Source: Micromonospora sp. MW-13
Lineage (GTDB): Bacteria > Actinomycetota > Actinomycetes > Mycobacteriales > Micromonosporaceae
Length of the DNA stretch: 64,000 nt
Direction: 5' to 3'
NCBI RefSeq assembly: GCF_003434305.1
Contig: NZ_QKKX01000017.1
Span: 62,001-126,000, forward strand
Below are positions 31,328-40,681 of the stretch, piece by piece. The notes beneath the pieces were generated by a model that worked only from the letters and a program-made list of their open reading frames with translations, ran no database searches and was not told where the DNA came from. Numbering within the stretch: the first letter of the stretch is position 1; each line of letters opens with the position of its first letter. The position numbers and the translations under genes are program-made.

Positions 31328-32152
31328 GTGAACCAGCAGCGAGTCCCGCGAAAGCGGACATACCTCTTGTGCTCGCCCGAGCGCTTCGCCGTCGAGTACG
31401 CGATCAACCCGTGGATGGACGTCACCACCCCCGTCGACGTGGAACTGGCGGTCAAGCAGTGGGGCCGCCTGCGGGAGACCCTGGTCGCCCTCGGCCACGA
31501 GGTGCACCTGCTCACTCCCGAGCCCGGCCTGCCCGACATGGTGTTCGCCGCCAACGGCGCGTTCGTGGTCGACGGGACGGTGTACGGCGCCCGGTTCAAG
31601 CACGAGCAGCGGGCCGCCGAGGCCGCCCTGCACCGGGCCTTCTACGAGTCCCAGGGCTGGCGGTTCATCGCCCCCGGCGAGACCAACGAGGGTGAGGGCG
31701 ACTTCGCGTACCTGCCGGACGCGTACGGCGGGCTGATCCTCGCCGGCCACGGCTTCCGCACCGAGCTGCCCGCGCACGCCGAGGCGCAGGAGGCACTCGG
31801 CCGTCCGGTGGTGTCGCTGCACCTGGTCGACCCGCGCTTCTACCACCTGGACGTGGCGCTGGCCTCGATCGACGACGGCAACATCGCCTACTACCCGGGC
31901 GCCTTCTCGGCAGCCAGCCAGAAGGTCCTCGCCCAGCTCTTCCCGGACGCGGTGCTCGCCGACGACGCCGACACCCTGGCCTTCGGGCTGAACCTGGTCA
32001 GCGACGGCGCGAACGTCGTGCTCAACGGGGACGCGACCCGGCTCGCCGGCCGGCTCAAGGCCGCCGGCTACACGCCGGTTCCGGTCGAGCTGTCCGAGCT
32101 GAAGAAGGGTGGCGGCAGCGTGAAGTGCTGCGTCGCCGAGCTGCGCCACTGA
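31328..32152 (+). CDS. ddaH: Dimethylargininase (DDAH)
   Basis: 274 residues of the guanidino-group-modifying superfamily. DDAH hydrolyses N-omega-methylated arginine to citrulline and methylamine. Catalytic features: PDMVFAANGAF (substrate Asp), TNEGEGDFAYL, the His in FYHLDVAL and the nucleophile Cys in KCCVAELRH near the C-terminus. GTG 31328 is chosen from the TACTCT -10 box and from homology starting at RKRTYLLCSPE; a frame from 31280 lacks support. Divergent from the Lrp-type regulator. Confidence 0.85.
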   Translation: MNQQRVPRKRTYLLCSPERFAVEYAINPWMDVTTPVDVELAVKQWGRLRETLVALGHEVHLLTPEPGLPDMVFAANGAFVVDGTVYGARFKHEQRAAEAALHRAFYESQGWRFIAPGETNEGEGDFAYLPDAYGGLILAGHGFRTELPAHAEAQEALGRPVVSLHLVDPRFYHLDVALASIDDGNIAYYPGAFSAASQKVLAQLFPDAVLADDADTLAFGLNLVSDGANVVLNGDATRLAGRLKAAGYTPVPVELSELKKGGGSVKCCVAELRH

Positions 32153-32201
32153 CCGCGGCGGCGCCCGACGGCCGCAGCACCGCACGGGCGTACCGACGAC
32201 C

Positions 32202-32234
32202 CGGGCCGGTCTCACCTGGGGGGAGACCGGCCCG
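32202..32234. terminator. Bidirectional terminator, 12-bp perfect stem
   Basis: Arms 32202-32213 and 32223-32234 with a nine-base loop, between the convergent dimethylargininase and binding-protein genes. Confidence 0.7.
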
Positions 32235-32285
32235 TCCACGCGTGCGCCGCGCCGCTCGCCACCTGCCGGCGGCGGCGCGGCCCGC

Positions 32286-33488
32286 TCAGCCGAGCGTGGC
32301 CAGCTCGTTGATCAGCACGTTGGACAGCAGCCGGCCGTCCCGTTGGACCTTGCGCAGGTACCACTTCTGCTGCGGGGTACGCGGCTGGTTGAACTGCCAC
32401 GCCCCACGCGGGCTGTCGATCTGGCCGATCTTGCCCAGCGCCAGGTTGACCTGCTGCGAGGTCGGGTTGGGCCCGGCCTGCCGGATCGCCTTGTCCAGCA
32501 CCTGCGCCGCGTCGTACGAGGCCATCGCGTAGGTGGTGGGCGACGCGCCGTGCGTCTTGCGGTACGCCGAGGCGAAGGTGCGGTTCGCGGTGTTGTTGAG
32601 GTCGGCGGAGTAGTTCAGCGCGGTCACGATGTTGCGCGACTCCACCTCCTGCACCTCGCTGAGCACCGTGCCCTCGGTGAGGAACCCGGGGGCGTAGATC
32701 GGGCCGGTGTACCCCTCCCGGTGGAGCTGCTTGATGAACTGCACGGCGGACGGCCCGGCGAAGTGGCAGAAGACCGCGTCCGGGTCGCGGCCCAGCGCCC
32801 GGCGGATGTCGGCGGCGTATGTGGTGCTCCCCGGGGTGCTGGTGGGGTCGGTCCAGATCACCGGGTCGGAGATCCGCGGGTCCGCCGACCCGGCCGTGCT
32901 GAACTGGGCCTGGAGGCCCTGGATCACGTCCCGGGAGCCCAGGTTGTCCGGTGCGATCAGGGCGACCCGGCTGCCGGCGGGCAGCCGCTGCGCCATGTAC
33001 GGACCGAGCGCCCGGCCCGGCTCGTCCAGCACGTACGAGGTGCGCCAGATGTAGACGACGCTCTGCAGGCTCTTCGGGGAGGCGTTGGAACCGATCAGCG
33101 GGACCCGGGCCTTCTCCACGGTGTCCCGGATGCCGGCCATGACCGTCGAGTTGACCACCCCGGTCAGCGCCAGCGCGCCCTGCTTGAGCAGGTTGTCCAC
33201 GGCCGCATTTCCGGTCTTGGCGCTGTCGCCCTCGTCGGCGGTCAGCAGGGTCACCGGATGGCCGCCGAGTAGCTGGTCGTGCAGGGTGAGGTAGAGCTGG
33301 AAGCCGTTGACGACCTCGTCGCCGATGGCCTTGAGGCCGCCGGACTGTGGCGCGATGAGGCCGATCTTGACGGGGGCGCCGGTGGGGGCCGAGGAGTCCT
33401 CGTCCTCCGTGGCGCAGGCGGCGGTGAGGCCGGTGGTACCGAGAGCGGCCAACAGTTGGAGCGCCCGCCTACGGTTCATCTGGGACAC
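32286..33488 (-). CDS. Leu/Ile/Val-type ABC transporter substrate-binding lipoprotein
   Basis: 400 residues. Signal and lipobox: NRRRALQLLAALGTTGLTAACA (the Cys of LTAAC is the lipid site, about residue 25). Periplasmic-binding fold of the branched-chain amino acid family: VKIGLIAPQSGGLKAIGDEVVNGFQLYL, GVVNSTVMAGIRDTVEKARVPLIGSNAS, YAADIRRALGRDPDAVFCHFAGPSAVQFIKQL. GTG 33488 is favoured by AAGGA five to six bases before it; ATG 33479 is nearly equivalent. No permease or ATPase genes are adjacent, so it is an orphan or serves a sensor. Confidence 0.85.
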   Translation of the reverse strand: MSQMNRRRALQLLAALGTTGLTAACATEDEDSSAPTGAPVKIGLIAPQSGGLKAIGDEVVNGFQLYLTLHDQLLGGHPVTLLTADEGDSAKTGNAAVDNLLKQGALALTGVVNSTVMAGIRDTVEKARVPLIGSNASPKSLQSVVYIWRTSYVLDEPGRALGPYMAQRLPAGSRVALIAPDNLGSRDVIQGLQAQFSTAGSADPRISDPVIWTDPTSTPGSTTYAADIRRALGRDPDAVFCHFAGPSAVQFIKQLHREGYTGPIYAPGFLTEGTVLSEVQEVESRNIVTALNYSADLNNTANRTFASAYRKTHGASPTTYAMASYDAAQVLDKAIRQAGPNPTSQQVNLALGKIGQIDSPRGAWQFNQPRTPQQKWYLRKVQRDGRLLSNVLINELATLG

Positions 33489-33566
33489 CGAGTTCCTTCC
33501 GGGAGCTGAGCAGGGCCGATACCGCCCCCTCGGCGTTCTACCCCCTCCGCGACGCTGCGTCAATGA

Positions 33567-34364
33567 TCAGTAATCAACCTGCAAGGAACGCAGCGCACGG
33601 GCCACTTCCGGCCAGGCGGGCGACTCCGGATCGATGAGCCCGAAATGCTCGCATTCGGAAAGCTCGATCAGTCGGACCCGGCCTCCCGCCGCCCGCGCGG
33701 CGGCGACGTAGGACCGGCTCATCGCCACCGGCACCTGCTGGTCCAGCGCGCCGTGCACGACTACGGTCGGTGTCGGTGGCGGTACCCGAGCCGCCGGGTC
33801 GGCGTCCGCGTACCGCTCGGGGCGCTCCGCCGGGCCGCCGCCGAGCAGCGCCGCCACCGCGCCCGAGTCCAGGTCCAGCCGGTACGCCTCGGCGAGGTCG
33901 GCCACCGGCGCCAGCGCCAGCACTCCGGCCACCGTGTCCGGGGCGGACGCGGCGGCGTGCAGCGCGAGGTGGCCGCCGGCCGAGTGGCCGACCAGCAGCG
34001 GCGGACCGGGGCTCAGCCGCTCGCCCAGCACCGGCCCGGCCAGCCCCGGCAGCGCCGCCACCCCGGCCAGCACGTCGGTCAGGGTGCCCGGCCAGCCGCC
34101 CCCCGGCTGCCCGGTCCGCCGGTACTCCAGCTGGGCCACGGGGTGACCGAGCCCGGCCAGGGCCGCCGCCAGCGGACCGGTGTGGGCCCGGTCGTACTCC
34201 GCCCGCCAGAAGCCGCCGTGCACCACGACGACCAGCGGCCGGGGCGGGCCGTTCCCCGCCGGGCGGCGCAGGTCGGCGACCTGGTCCGGATGTCCGCCGT
34301 AGGCGACGGTGGCGTCCGGGGCGGGGGCGGGGCGGTCGAGCACGGCACGGGGGTCGGCGGGCAT
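33567..34364 (-). CDS. Alpha/beta hydrolase, arylformamidase-like
   Basis: 265 residues. Oxyanion motif HGGFW, nucleophile GHSAGGHL, acid region VHGALDQQVPV and catalytic His in ECEHFGLID. The HGGxW motif is typical of kynurenine formamidases and related esterases. No other kynurenine pathway genes are nearby, so the substrate is open. The ATG at 34364 starts the fold without extra residues. Confidence 0.8.
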   Translation of the reverse strand: MPADPRAVLDRPAPAPDATVAYGGHPDQVADLRRPAGNGPPRPLVVVVHGGFWRAEYDRAHTGPLAAALAGLGHPVAQLEYRRTGQPGGGWPGTLTDVLAGVAALPGLAGPVLGERLSPGPPLLVGHSAGGHLALHAAASAPDTVAGVLALAPVADLAEAYRLDLDSGAVAALLGGGPAERPERYADADPAARVPPPTPTVVVHGALDQQVPVAMSRSYVAAARAAGGRVRLIELSECEHFGLIDPESPAWPEVARALRSLQVDY

Positions 34365-34447
34365 GCCGGCGACGGTAGCGCGGAAACCGCCGGCCGGGAT
34401 CGGTCCCGGCGAGCGTGCCCCCCGTCGGCTGGGTGAAGATGGGACGC

Positions 34448-35041
34448 ATGACCGAAGCGCACTCCACTGAACAGAACGACGAGCCGGATCACGAGGGCGC
34501 CGGGGGCGCCGGCACGGTGGTGGTGGTCGGCCCGGACGGCCGGCCGGTCGGCACCGTGCAGACCGACGAGGCCGCCGGGGAGGACCCGACGCGACTGGTG
34601 GAGCAGCCGGCCAAGGTGATGCGGATCGGCAGCATGATCAAGCAGCTGTTGGAGGAGGTCAAGGCCGCCCCCCTCGACGACGCGAGCCGGCACCGGATGC
34701 GGGAGATCCACGAGCGCTCGATCGTCGAGTTGAAGGAGGGCCTGGCCCCCGAGCTGCGCGAGGAGCTGGAGCGGATCTCGCTGCCCTTCGCCGAGGACAA
34801 GGCGCCCAGCGAGGGCGAGCTGCGGATCGCCCATGCCCAGCTCGTCGGCTGGCTGGAAGGGCTCTTCCACGGCATCCAGGCGGCCCTGGTGGCCCAGCAG
34901 ATGGCCGCCCGGGTGCAGTTGGAGCAGATGCGCTCCGGCCGGCAGGCGCTGCCCAGCGGCCCGGCCGGGCTGGTGCCGGGCATGCCGGGCATGGGCCAGC
35001 CGCAGGGCGGCGAGGGGCACAGCACCGGCCAGTACCTCTGA
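34448..35041 (+). CDS. bpa: Bacterial proteasome activator Bpa (PafE)
   Basis: 197 residues. The helical core (RLVEQPAKVMRIGSMIKQLLEEVKAAPLDDASRHRMREIHERSIVELKEGL, then LRIAHAQLVGWLEGLFHGIQAALVAQQMAARVQLEQM) is the DUF2587/Bpa four-helix bundle, and the C-terminus ends in Gly-Gln-Tyr-Leu, the tail that docks into the 20S proteasome alpha ring. Bpa forms a dodecameric ring that opens the gate without ATP. The Gly/Ala-rich first 30 residues are disordered. ATG 34448 directly precedes the acidic N-terminus; an in-frame ATG at 34415 is less likely. Confidence 0.9.
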   Translation: MTEAHSTEQNDEPDHEGAGGAGTVVVVGPDGRPVGTVQTDEAAGEDPTRLVEQPAKVMRIGSMIKQLLEEVKAAPLDDASRHRMREIHERSIVELKEGLAPELREELERISLPFAEDKAPSEGELRIAHAQLVGWLEGLFHGIQAALVAQQMAARVQLEQMRSGRQALPSGPAGLVPGMPGMGQPQGGEGHSTGQYL

Positions 35042-35047
35042 CCGCCG

Positions 35048-35075
35048 CGCGCCGGGCCGTCCGCGGCCCGGCGCG
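35048..35075. terminator. Bidirectional terminator, 12-bp perfect stem
   Basis: Arms 35048-35059 and 35064-35075 with a four-base loop, filling the short gap between the convergent bpa and HAD genes. Confidence 0.7.
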
Positions 35076-35077
35076 GC

Positions 35078-35890
35078 TCACCCCACCCCGAACACCTTCT
35101 CCAGGTACGCGGCCACGCCGTCCTCCGAGTTCGCCGAGGTGACCTCGTCGGCGATCTCCAGGACGGCGGGGTGCGCGTTGGCGACCGCCACCCCCCGGCC
35201 CGCCCAGGTCAGCATCGGCACGTCGTTGGGCATGTCGCCGAAGGCCAGCACGTCCCGCTGGTCGATGCCCGAGCGGGCGCAGTACCAGGCCAGGCCGGCG
35301 GCCTTGGTCACCCCGGCCGCCGAGACCTCCACCAGCCCGGTGTACGACGAGTGGGTCGCCTCGGCCAGCCCGCGCAGCGCCCCGGCGACCACCTGGACGA
35401 ACACGTCCGGGTCCTGCTCACCGGCCCGGGCCAGCAGCTTCACCGCCGGCACCGAGTGCAGCTCCTCGGGCGAGGTGACCGCCCGGATCGCCTCGGCGTC
35501 GGCGTCCCAGCGCAGCGGGTAACCCGCCTCGTGCCGCATCTCGCGGCTGTCGACGATCTCCACGGCGAAGCTCACCCCGGGCACCTCGGCGCGCAGCCGG
35601 CGGGCCACCTCGGCGAGCAACTCCGGGGCGAGCGGGTCGGCCCGGAGCACCTCGTCGGTCACCGGGTCGTACACCACGGCGCCGTTGGCGCAGATCGCCG
35701 GCAGCGGCTCGGCGAGCTGCTCGTACACCAGGGAGAGCCAGCGGATCGGACGGCCGGTGACCAGCACGACCGGCGTGCCCCGCGCGGACATCCGGGCCAG
35801 CACGTCCCGGGTACGCGGGCTGATCGCGCGGTCGTCGCCGAGCAGCGTGCCGTCGATGTCGGTGGCGACCAGCCGAGGTGTCTCTCCCAT
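35078..35890 (-). CDS. HAD superfamily phosphatase (Cof-type), second of a tandem pair
   Basis: 270 residues. Motif I LVATDIDGTLL, motif II VVLVTGRP, motif III Lys in AVKLLAR or VTKAAGL, motif IV FGDMPNDVPML; a type IIB cap lies between. Cof-type HADs hydrolyse sugar phosphates, pyridoxal phosphate or nucleotides. ATG 35890 overlaps the stop of the upstream paralogue (ATGA). A longer frame to 36862 is only the shadow of that gene. Confidence 0.85.
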   Translation of the reverse strand: MGETPRLVATDIDGTLLGDDRAISPRTRDVLARMSARGTPVVLVTGRPIRWLSLVYEQLAEPLPAICANGAVVYDPVTDEVLRADPLAPELLAEVARRLRAEVPGVSFAVEIVDSREMRHEAGYPLRWDADAEAIRAVTSPEELHSVPAVKLLARAGEQDPDVFVQVVAGALRGLAEATHSSYTGLVEVSAAGVTKAAGLAWYCARSGIDQRDVLAFGDMPNDVPMLTWAGRGVAVANAHPAVLEIADEVTSANSEDGVAAYLEKVFGVG

Positions 35891-36711
35891 CACCGGGAGA
35901 GTAGTCGGTCCAGGTAGACCGCGACTCCGTCGTCGTCGTTGCGCAGGGTCACCTCGTCGGCGGCGGTGCGGACCGTCGGGTGGGCGTTGGAGACGGCCAC
36001 CCGGGCCCACCCGGCCCACGCGAACATCGGCAGGTCGTTGGGCATGTCGCCGAAGACCAGCACCTCGGCCGGGTCCACCCCGAGCCGCTGCGCCACCACG
36101 GTCAGCCCGGACGCCTTGTCCACCCCGGGCGGGCAGATCTCGATGAAGCCGAGCCCGGCCTGGGTCAGCGAGGCGACCTCCGCCGGGACGATCCGGCGGG
36201 CGGCCTCCAGCAGCGTGTCCACGTGGTGGTCGGCGGTCCGGGCGAACGCCTTGATCACGTCGCCGGAGAGGCACTCGTCCCGGGTCCGGGCCTCGAACCG
36301 GTCCGGGTACGGCCAGCTCGGGTGGTAGTCGCCCCAGAGCGGGGCGTCGTGCTCGTCGGACGCCTCGACCATCACCGTGAGCGGGCCGACCGCGGTCTCC
36401 AGGTCGGCGACCAGTCGGGCCAGCACCTCGCCGGGAAGTCGCTCGTCGCGCAGCACCAGCGGGCCGGCCGGGTCGCTCTGGTCGACCACCCGGCCCCCGC
36501 CGGCCATCACCAGGAAGTCGGCGGCGCGGATGTCGTTGCGGGTCAGCTCGGTCAGTCGTGGCCCGCGGCCGGTCGCGCCGACCACGGGGATGCCGGCGGC
36601 CCGTACCCGGTCGAGCACCTCGTGCGTGTACGCGGAGACCGTCTCGTCGCTGCGGACCAGGGTTCCGTCGAGGTCGGTGGCGACCAGCTTGGGCAGTCCC
36701 GGGCGGGTCAT
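35890..36711 (-). CDS. HAD superfamily phosphatase (Cof-type), first of a tandem pair
   Basis: 273 residues: motif I LVATDLDGTLVRSDE, motif II VVGATGRGPRL (Gly-Ala-Thr-Gly-Arg), motif IV FGDMPNDLPMF. It shares the overall plan of the gene at 35078 and the two overlap by one to four bases, so they are co-translated duplicates with probably different substrates. ATG 36711 is preceded by GGAGGA. Confidence 0.85.
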   Translation of the reverse strand: MTRPGLPKLVATDLDGTLVRSDETVSAYTHEVLDRVRAAGIPVVGATGRGPRLTELTRNDIRAADFLVMAGGGRVVDQSDPAGPLVLRDERLPGEVLARLVADLETAVGPLTVMVEASDEHDAPLWGDYHPSWPYPDRFEARTRDECLSGDVIKAFARTADHHVDTLLEAARRIVPAEVASLTQAGLGFIEICPPGVDKASGLTVVAQRLGVDPAEVLVFGDMPNDLPMFAWAGWARVAVSNAHPTVRTAADEVTLRNDDDGVAVYLDRLLSR

Positions 36712-36940
36712 CGTTCCTCCTTCGCCCGCCGCCGTCGCGCCGGCCCGTTCGTTGGGTCGTCGGTGCCTCGACCGGGAGTGACGGCGGGCAGCAACCGTAC
36801 CTCGCCGAGCAGGTCGCAGCCATTGCTTCCCGACGAACCGGCCGGCAACGACGGGCGGCCACCCGGTGTCCGACCAGCCGGCCGTGAGCGGCGTGGTGCA
36901 GCCGTGCCGGGCGGGGCTGGCGGGGGCGCTGTGACGGCCG

Positions 36941-37711
36941 TCAGGCGGGTGGTTCGGGGCGGGCGAACGGCACCGTGGGTTGGACGGTGAGGTCCGCCGG
37001 CGCGGCCGGCAGGTCGGCGTCGCGGCCCGACCGGGGCGGGCCGCCCCGCCAGCCCCAGTGGCCCGGCTCCGGCTCGGCCTCCGGGTCCGCCGGCCCGGCC
37101 CCGTCGACCGGGGCGCTTTCCCGGCCGGTCGGGCCCGGGACCGGCACCCGCCCGGCGAGGTGCAGCGCCGCCGCCAGCAGCGCGCAGGCCACGAAGGCCA
37201 TCACCAGGCCCCGGCCGTACTCGATCCGGAAGCCGTCCTCGGGGGAGTAGAAGAAGGTGCGCTGGCCGGAGTCGTCGAGCGAGAACGCCGTGGCGACCAG
37301 GACGCCGAGCAGGGCCGCCGCCAGGGCGAGGCCGGCCACCCGCGCGTTGTGCCGTACGGCGGGTGTGCCCCGCAGGGCCAGGGCCACCGCCGCGGCCAGC
37401 GCGAAGAGTCCCACCAGGTAACCCACCCCGAACCCGCCGACGTCGGACACCCCGCCCGGCACCCGCAGCGTGGCGTTGCCCTCGGGGCCGCCGTTGGGCA
37501 CGGTCATCACCAGCCACTCACCGACCAGGGAGGCGAAGGCCGCCGCCACGCCGAGGCCGGCCGGCAGCAGCGGCAGCCGCCGGTCCCGCCCCAGCCCCGC
37601 CAGCGACCGGCCGGCCCGCCCGGGAGGCGTGGGTTCGGGCCCACCCCACTCCACGACGGCGACGCCGTCGGACCGGGTGTCCTGCCGGGGGATGGGGAGA
37701 TCCTGGGACAT
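36941..37711 (-). CDS. Hypothetical four-helix membrane protein
   Basis: 256 residues. Basic/disordered 1-45, then four hydrophobic segments (LLPAGLGVAAAFASLVGEWLVM, VGYLVGLFALAAAVALAL, VAGLALAAALLGVLVATAF, LVMAFVACALLAAALHLAG) and a charged Pro-rich tail of about 70 residues. No family recognised. The 229 bases between this gene's stop and the HAD gene (36712-36940) hold no visible gene. Divergent from osmC. Confidence 0.6.
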   Translation of the reverse strand: MSQDLPIPRQDTRSDGVAVVEWGGPEPTPPGRAGRSLAGLGRDRRLPLLPAGLGVAAAFASLVGEWLVMTVPNGGPEGNATLRVPGGVSDVGGFGVGYLVGLFALAAAVALALRGTPAVRHNARVAGLALAAALLGVLVATAFSLDDSGQRTFFYSPEDGFRIEYGRGLVMAFVACALLAAALHLAGRVPVPGPTGRESAPVDGAGPADPEAEPEPGHWGWRGGPPRSGRDADLPAAPADLTVQPTVPFARPEPPA

Positions 37712-37919
37712 CGGCCACCTCTCCGCCGTTCGCGGGCCAGAGCCGAATCATGACACAGCCGACACCGCGCGCCCGGGAACCGGATCCGCCCGGTCCCGTG
37801 GCGGGACGACCGGCGGTCGGTGCCACGCCGAGGCCCGCCAGTGCGCGGGGTCGCCCGGGACCGGGTCCGATCGGACGCAGTCGCTCGCCCGCCGCCCGGC
37901 TTTCGGTTAGCGTCGGTGC

Positions 37920-38351
37920 ATGCCTATCCGTACCGCATCCGCACGTTGGCAGGGCGATCTCACCGAGGGTTCCGGCACGGTCCGCACCGGCAAGGGCGGC
38001 CTCCAGGGGAACTACTCCTTCAAGTCGCGCTTCGAGGAGGGCGAGGGGACCAACCCCGAGGAGCTGATCGGCGCCGCCCACGCCTCCTGCTTCTCGATGG
38101 CCCTCTCCAAGCAGCTCGCCGACGCCGGCGTCACCGGCACCTCGGTGGAGACCACCGCCAAGGTGCACTTCGACAAGACCGACGCGGGGATGACCGTCAC
38201 CCGGATCGACCTGGAGACGGTCGGCCAGGCGCCGGGCCTCGACGAGGCCCAGTTCACCAAGCTGGCCAAGACCGCCAAGGAGAACTGCCCCATCTCGCGA
38301 CTGCTCTCCCCGGGGGCCCAGATCAGCCTCACCGCCCGCCTCGCCTCCTGA
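37920..38351 (+). CDS. osmC: OsmC family peroxidase
   Basis: 143 residues. OsmC reduces organic hydroperoxides using a cysteine pair. Visible: TNPEELIGAAHASCFSMALSKQLA (peroxidatic Cys) and AKTAKENCPISRLL (resolving Cys). A TAGCGT box (37908-37913) ends six bases before ATG 37920, so the mRNA is probably leaderless. Confidence 0.95.
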   Translation: MPIRTASARWQGDLTEGSGTVRTGKGGLQGNYSFKSRFEEGEGTNPEELIGAAHASCFSMALSKQLADAGVTGTSVETTAKVHFDKTDAGMTVTRIDLETVGQAPGLDEAQFTKLAKTAKENCPISRLLSPGAQISLTARLAS

Positions 38352-38461
38352 CCCCGGCGCACCGCGCCCGCCCGGACGCGAAGGCCCGACCCGATGGGGC
38401 CTCCGCGCCCGGGCCGGATCTTGGGTTCGGCGGGCGGGGCGGCTCGGGAAGAATGGGGGGC

Positions 38462-38815
38462 GTGGCGGTGGAGATGAGTCGGGAGCGCTTCGAGGAGCTG
38501 GTCGGCGACGCCCTCGACGAGGTGCCCGAGGAACTGCTCGGGCTGATGAGCAACGTGGTGATCCTGGTCGAGGACGACCCGCCCCCGGGCGACGGTGACC
38601 TGCTCGGCCTCTACGAGGGGCACGCGCTCACCGACCGGGGCTGGGACTACTCCGGCGTCCTGCCGGACCGGATCCTCATCTACCGCCGGCCCATCCTGCG
38701 GATCTGCGACAGCGAGGAGGACGTCGTCGACGAGGTGGCGGTGACCGTGGTGCACGAGATCGCCCACCACTTCGGCATCGACGACGACCGGCTGCACGAC
38801 CTCGGCTGGGGCTGA
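38462..38815 (+). CDS. Zincin-like metallopeptidase (DUF1025)
   Basis: 117 residues, a minimal zincin: MSRERFEELVGDALDEVPEELLGLM at the N-terminus, LYEGHAL, RILIYRRPILR and the metal site VVHEIAHHFGIDDDRL (HExxHxxxxxD). Small intracellular members of this family are common in actinobacteria; no physiological substrate is known. GTG 38462 (four residues before MSRERF) has a G-run in front; ATG 38474 is a possible start. Confidence 0.85.
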   Translation: MAVEMSRERFEELVGDALDEVPEELLGLMSNVVILVEDDPPPGDGDLLGLYEGHALTDRGWDYSGVLPDRILIYRRPILRICDSEEDVVDEVAVTVVHEIAHHFGIDDDRLHDLGWG

Positions 38816-38939
38816 GACGCGCCTGCACCGGGTCGAACGTCACCCGGCTGGCCCATCGCCTGGCGGCCCCGCCGGGCCGCCGCCGGTTGCGCCGGCCACC
38901 TACCCTCCGGGCAGGTACCCCGAATCAGGAGGCACTTCC

Positions 38940-39662
38940 ATGCGCAGCGCGCTGTTCTCTGCGGAGAACCTGGAGAAGGAGTCCGCCCAGCCCGGCATGC
39001 GGCTGCAGAACTCCAAGATGTTGAAGATCGAGCTCAACGGCGAGGCGATGGCCCGGGTCGGGTCGATGGTCGCCTACCAGGGTCAGGTGCAGTTCCAGGC
39101 GCTCGGCTCCGGCGGCCTGGGCAAGTTCCTCAAGCAGAAGCTCACCGGCGAGGGCGTCCCGCTGATGAAGCTCAGCGGCCGGGGTGACGTCTTCCTCGCC
39201 GAGCTGGCCAAGGACGTGCACATCATCGACCTGGAGCCGGGCGACTCCCTGTCCATCAACGGCTCCAGCGTGCTGGCCTTCGACTCCACCCTCCAGTACG
39301 ACATCCGGATGGTGGGCGGTGCCGGGATGGCCTCCTCGTCCGGCCTGTTCAACTGTGTCTTCACCGGCCACGGCCGGATCGCGATCACCACGAAGGGCAC
39401 CCCGGTGGTGCTCAACGTCGACGCCCCGACGTACGTCGACCCGCAGGCCGCCGTCTGCTGGTCGGCCAACCTCCAGACCGGCTACCACCGGGCCGAGCAG
39501 TTCGGCCTGGGCTCGCTGCTGGGTCGCACCACCGGCGAGGCGTTCACGATGAGCTTCGCCGGGCAGGGCTTCGTGGTGGTGCAGCCCTCCGAGGAGCCGC
39601 CGGTCGCCGGCAGCGGCGCCCAGGAGCAGCAGGGCGGCCTGCTCGGCGGCCTGCTGAGCTGA
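38940..39662 (+). CDS. AIM24 family protein
   Basis: 240 residues. Beta-rich AIM24/TerD-like repeat domain: LKIELNGEAMARVGSMVAYQGQVQF, GEGVPLMKLSGRGDVFLAELAKDVHIIDLEPGDSLSINGSSVLAFD, GHGRIAITTKGTPVVLNVD. The C-terminal 25 residues are Gly/Gln-rich. Cellular role in bacteria unclear. AGGAGG upstream of ATG 38940 and a TACCCT -10 box (38901-38906) support the start. Confidence 0.85.
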   Translation: MRSALFSAENLEKESAQPGMRLQNSKMLKIELNGEAMARVGSMVAYQGQVQFQALGSGGLGKFLKQKLTGEGVPLMKLSGRGDVFLAELAKDVHIIDLEPGDSLSINGSSVLAFDSTLQYDIRMVGGAGMASSSGLFNCVFTGHGRIAITTKGTPVVLNVDAPTYVDPQAAVCWSANLQTGYHRAEQFGLGSLLGRTTGEAFTMSFAGQGFVVVQPSEEPPVAGSGAQEQQGGLLGGLLS

Positions 39663-39714
39663 CCGGGGGCGGGAGGTCCGGGGCGGGGTGTCCGGGCAAC
39701 CGGCTGCCCCGGTC

Positions 39715-40671
39715 TCAGCTCAGTTCGCCGGCGCGCAGCCGGGCCAGCCAGGCCGCCGCGTCGGCGTAGTCGGCGTCCGAGAGGCCGGCCGGCGCGGGGA
39801 CCGGCCGCTCGCCCGCCCCGTCGACCCAGCGGTGCCGGGGGTACGACCCGAGGAAGCGGACGTCCGCGCAGACCCGGCGCAGCCCCCGCAACGCCTCCCC
39901 GAGCCGGACGTCGGCCACGTGACCGGTGCAGTCGAGGAAGAAGACGTACCGGCCCAGCGCCTCGCCGGTCGGGCGGGACTCGATCCGGGTCAGGTTGACC
40001 CCGCGCACCGCCAGTTCCATCAGCACCGACAGCAGGGCGCCCACCCGGTCGTGGGCGATGTAGACGGCCAACGACGTCACGTCGTCCCCGGTGGGGGGCG
40101 GCGGCGGGCCGGGGCGGGACAGCAGGGCGAACCGGGTCACCGCGTCGGCGTGGTCGGCGATCTTGTCGGCCAGCACGGCGAGCCGGTGCCGGACGGCCCC
40201 GATCGGGGCGCAGATCGCCGCGTCGTACTCGCCACCCGCAGCGCCGGCCGCGGCGGCCCCGTTGGAGAGCACGTCGACCACGACGGCGTCCGGCAGGTAC
40301 GTGCGCAGCCACCCCCGGCACTGGGTGGACGCCTGTGGGTGGGCGGCCACCGACCGCACCGACGCCAGGGACGTCCCCTGGCGGGCGCCGAGCACGAACT
40401 CGACCGGCAGGATCACCTCCCGCGTGATCACCAGGGGCTCGCCCTCGGCCAGCTCGTCCAGGGTCACCCCGACCGCGCCGCCGATCGAGTTCTCCAGCGG
40501 CACCAGGGCCGCGTCGGCGTCCCCCGCCCGGACGCTCTCCAGCGCCTCACCGACGCTGCGGGCGGGCGTGCGGGTGCCGCGTTCGGCGGCGGGCACGGTG
40601 CGCAGCGCCTGCTCGGCGAAGGTGCCCTCGGGGCCGAGGTAGACGAAGCGGGTGGGCGGTGTTCCGGGCAT
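39715..40671 (-). CDS. pheA: Prephenate dehydratase
   Basis: 318 residues, stand-alone (no chorismate mutase domain), converting prephenate to phenylpyruvate in phenylalanine synthesis. N-terminal catalytic part: FVYLGPEGTFAEQALR, VPLENSIGGAVGVTLDEL, SVAAHPQASTQCRGWL, AAICAPIGAVRHRLAVLADKIAD with the catalytic T-R-F in VTRFALLSRP; C-terminal ACT regulatory domain: SLAVYIAHDRVGALLSVLMELAVRGVNLTRIESRPTGEALGRYVFFLD. ATG 40671 is the start just before the first strand. Confidence 0.95.
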   Translation of the reverse strand: MPGTPPTRFVYLGPEGTFAEQALRTVPAAERGTRTPARSVGEALESVRAGDADAALVPLENSIGGAVGVTLDELAEGEPLVITREVILPVEFVLGARQGTSLASVRSVAAHPQASTQCRGWLRTYLPDAVVVDVLSNGAAAAGAAGGEYDAAICAPIGAVRHRLAVLADKIADHADAVTRFALLSRPGPPPPPTGDDVTSLAVYIAHDRVGALLSVLMELAVRGVNLTRIESRPTGEALGRYVFFLDCTGHVADVRLGEALRGLRRVCADVRFLGSYPRHRWVDGAGERPVPAPAGLSDADYADAAAWLARLRAGELS

Positions 40672-40681
40672 GTCGCCCAGC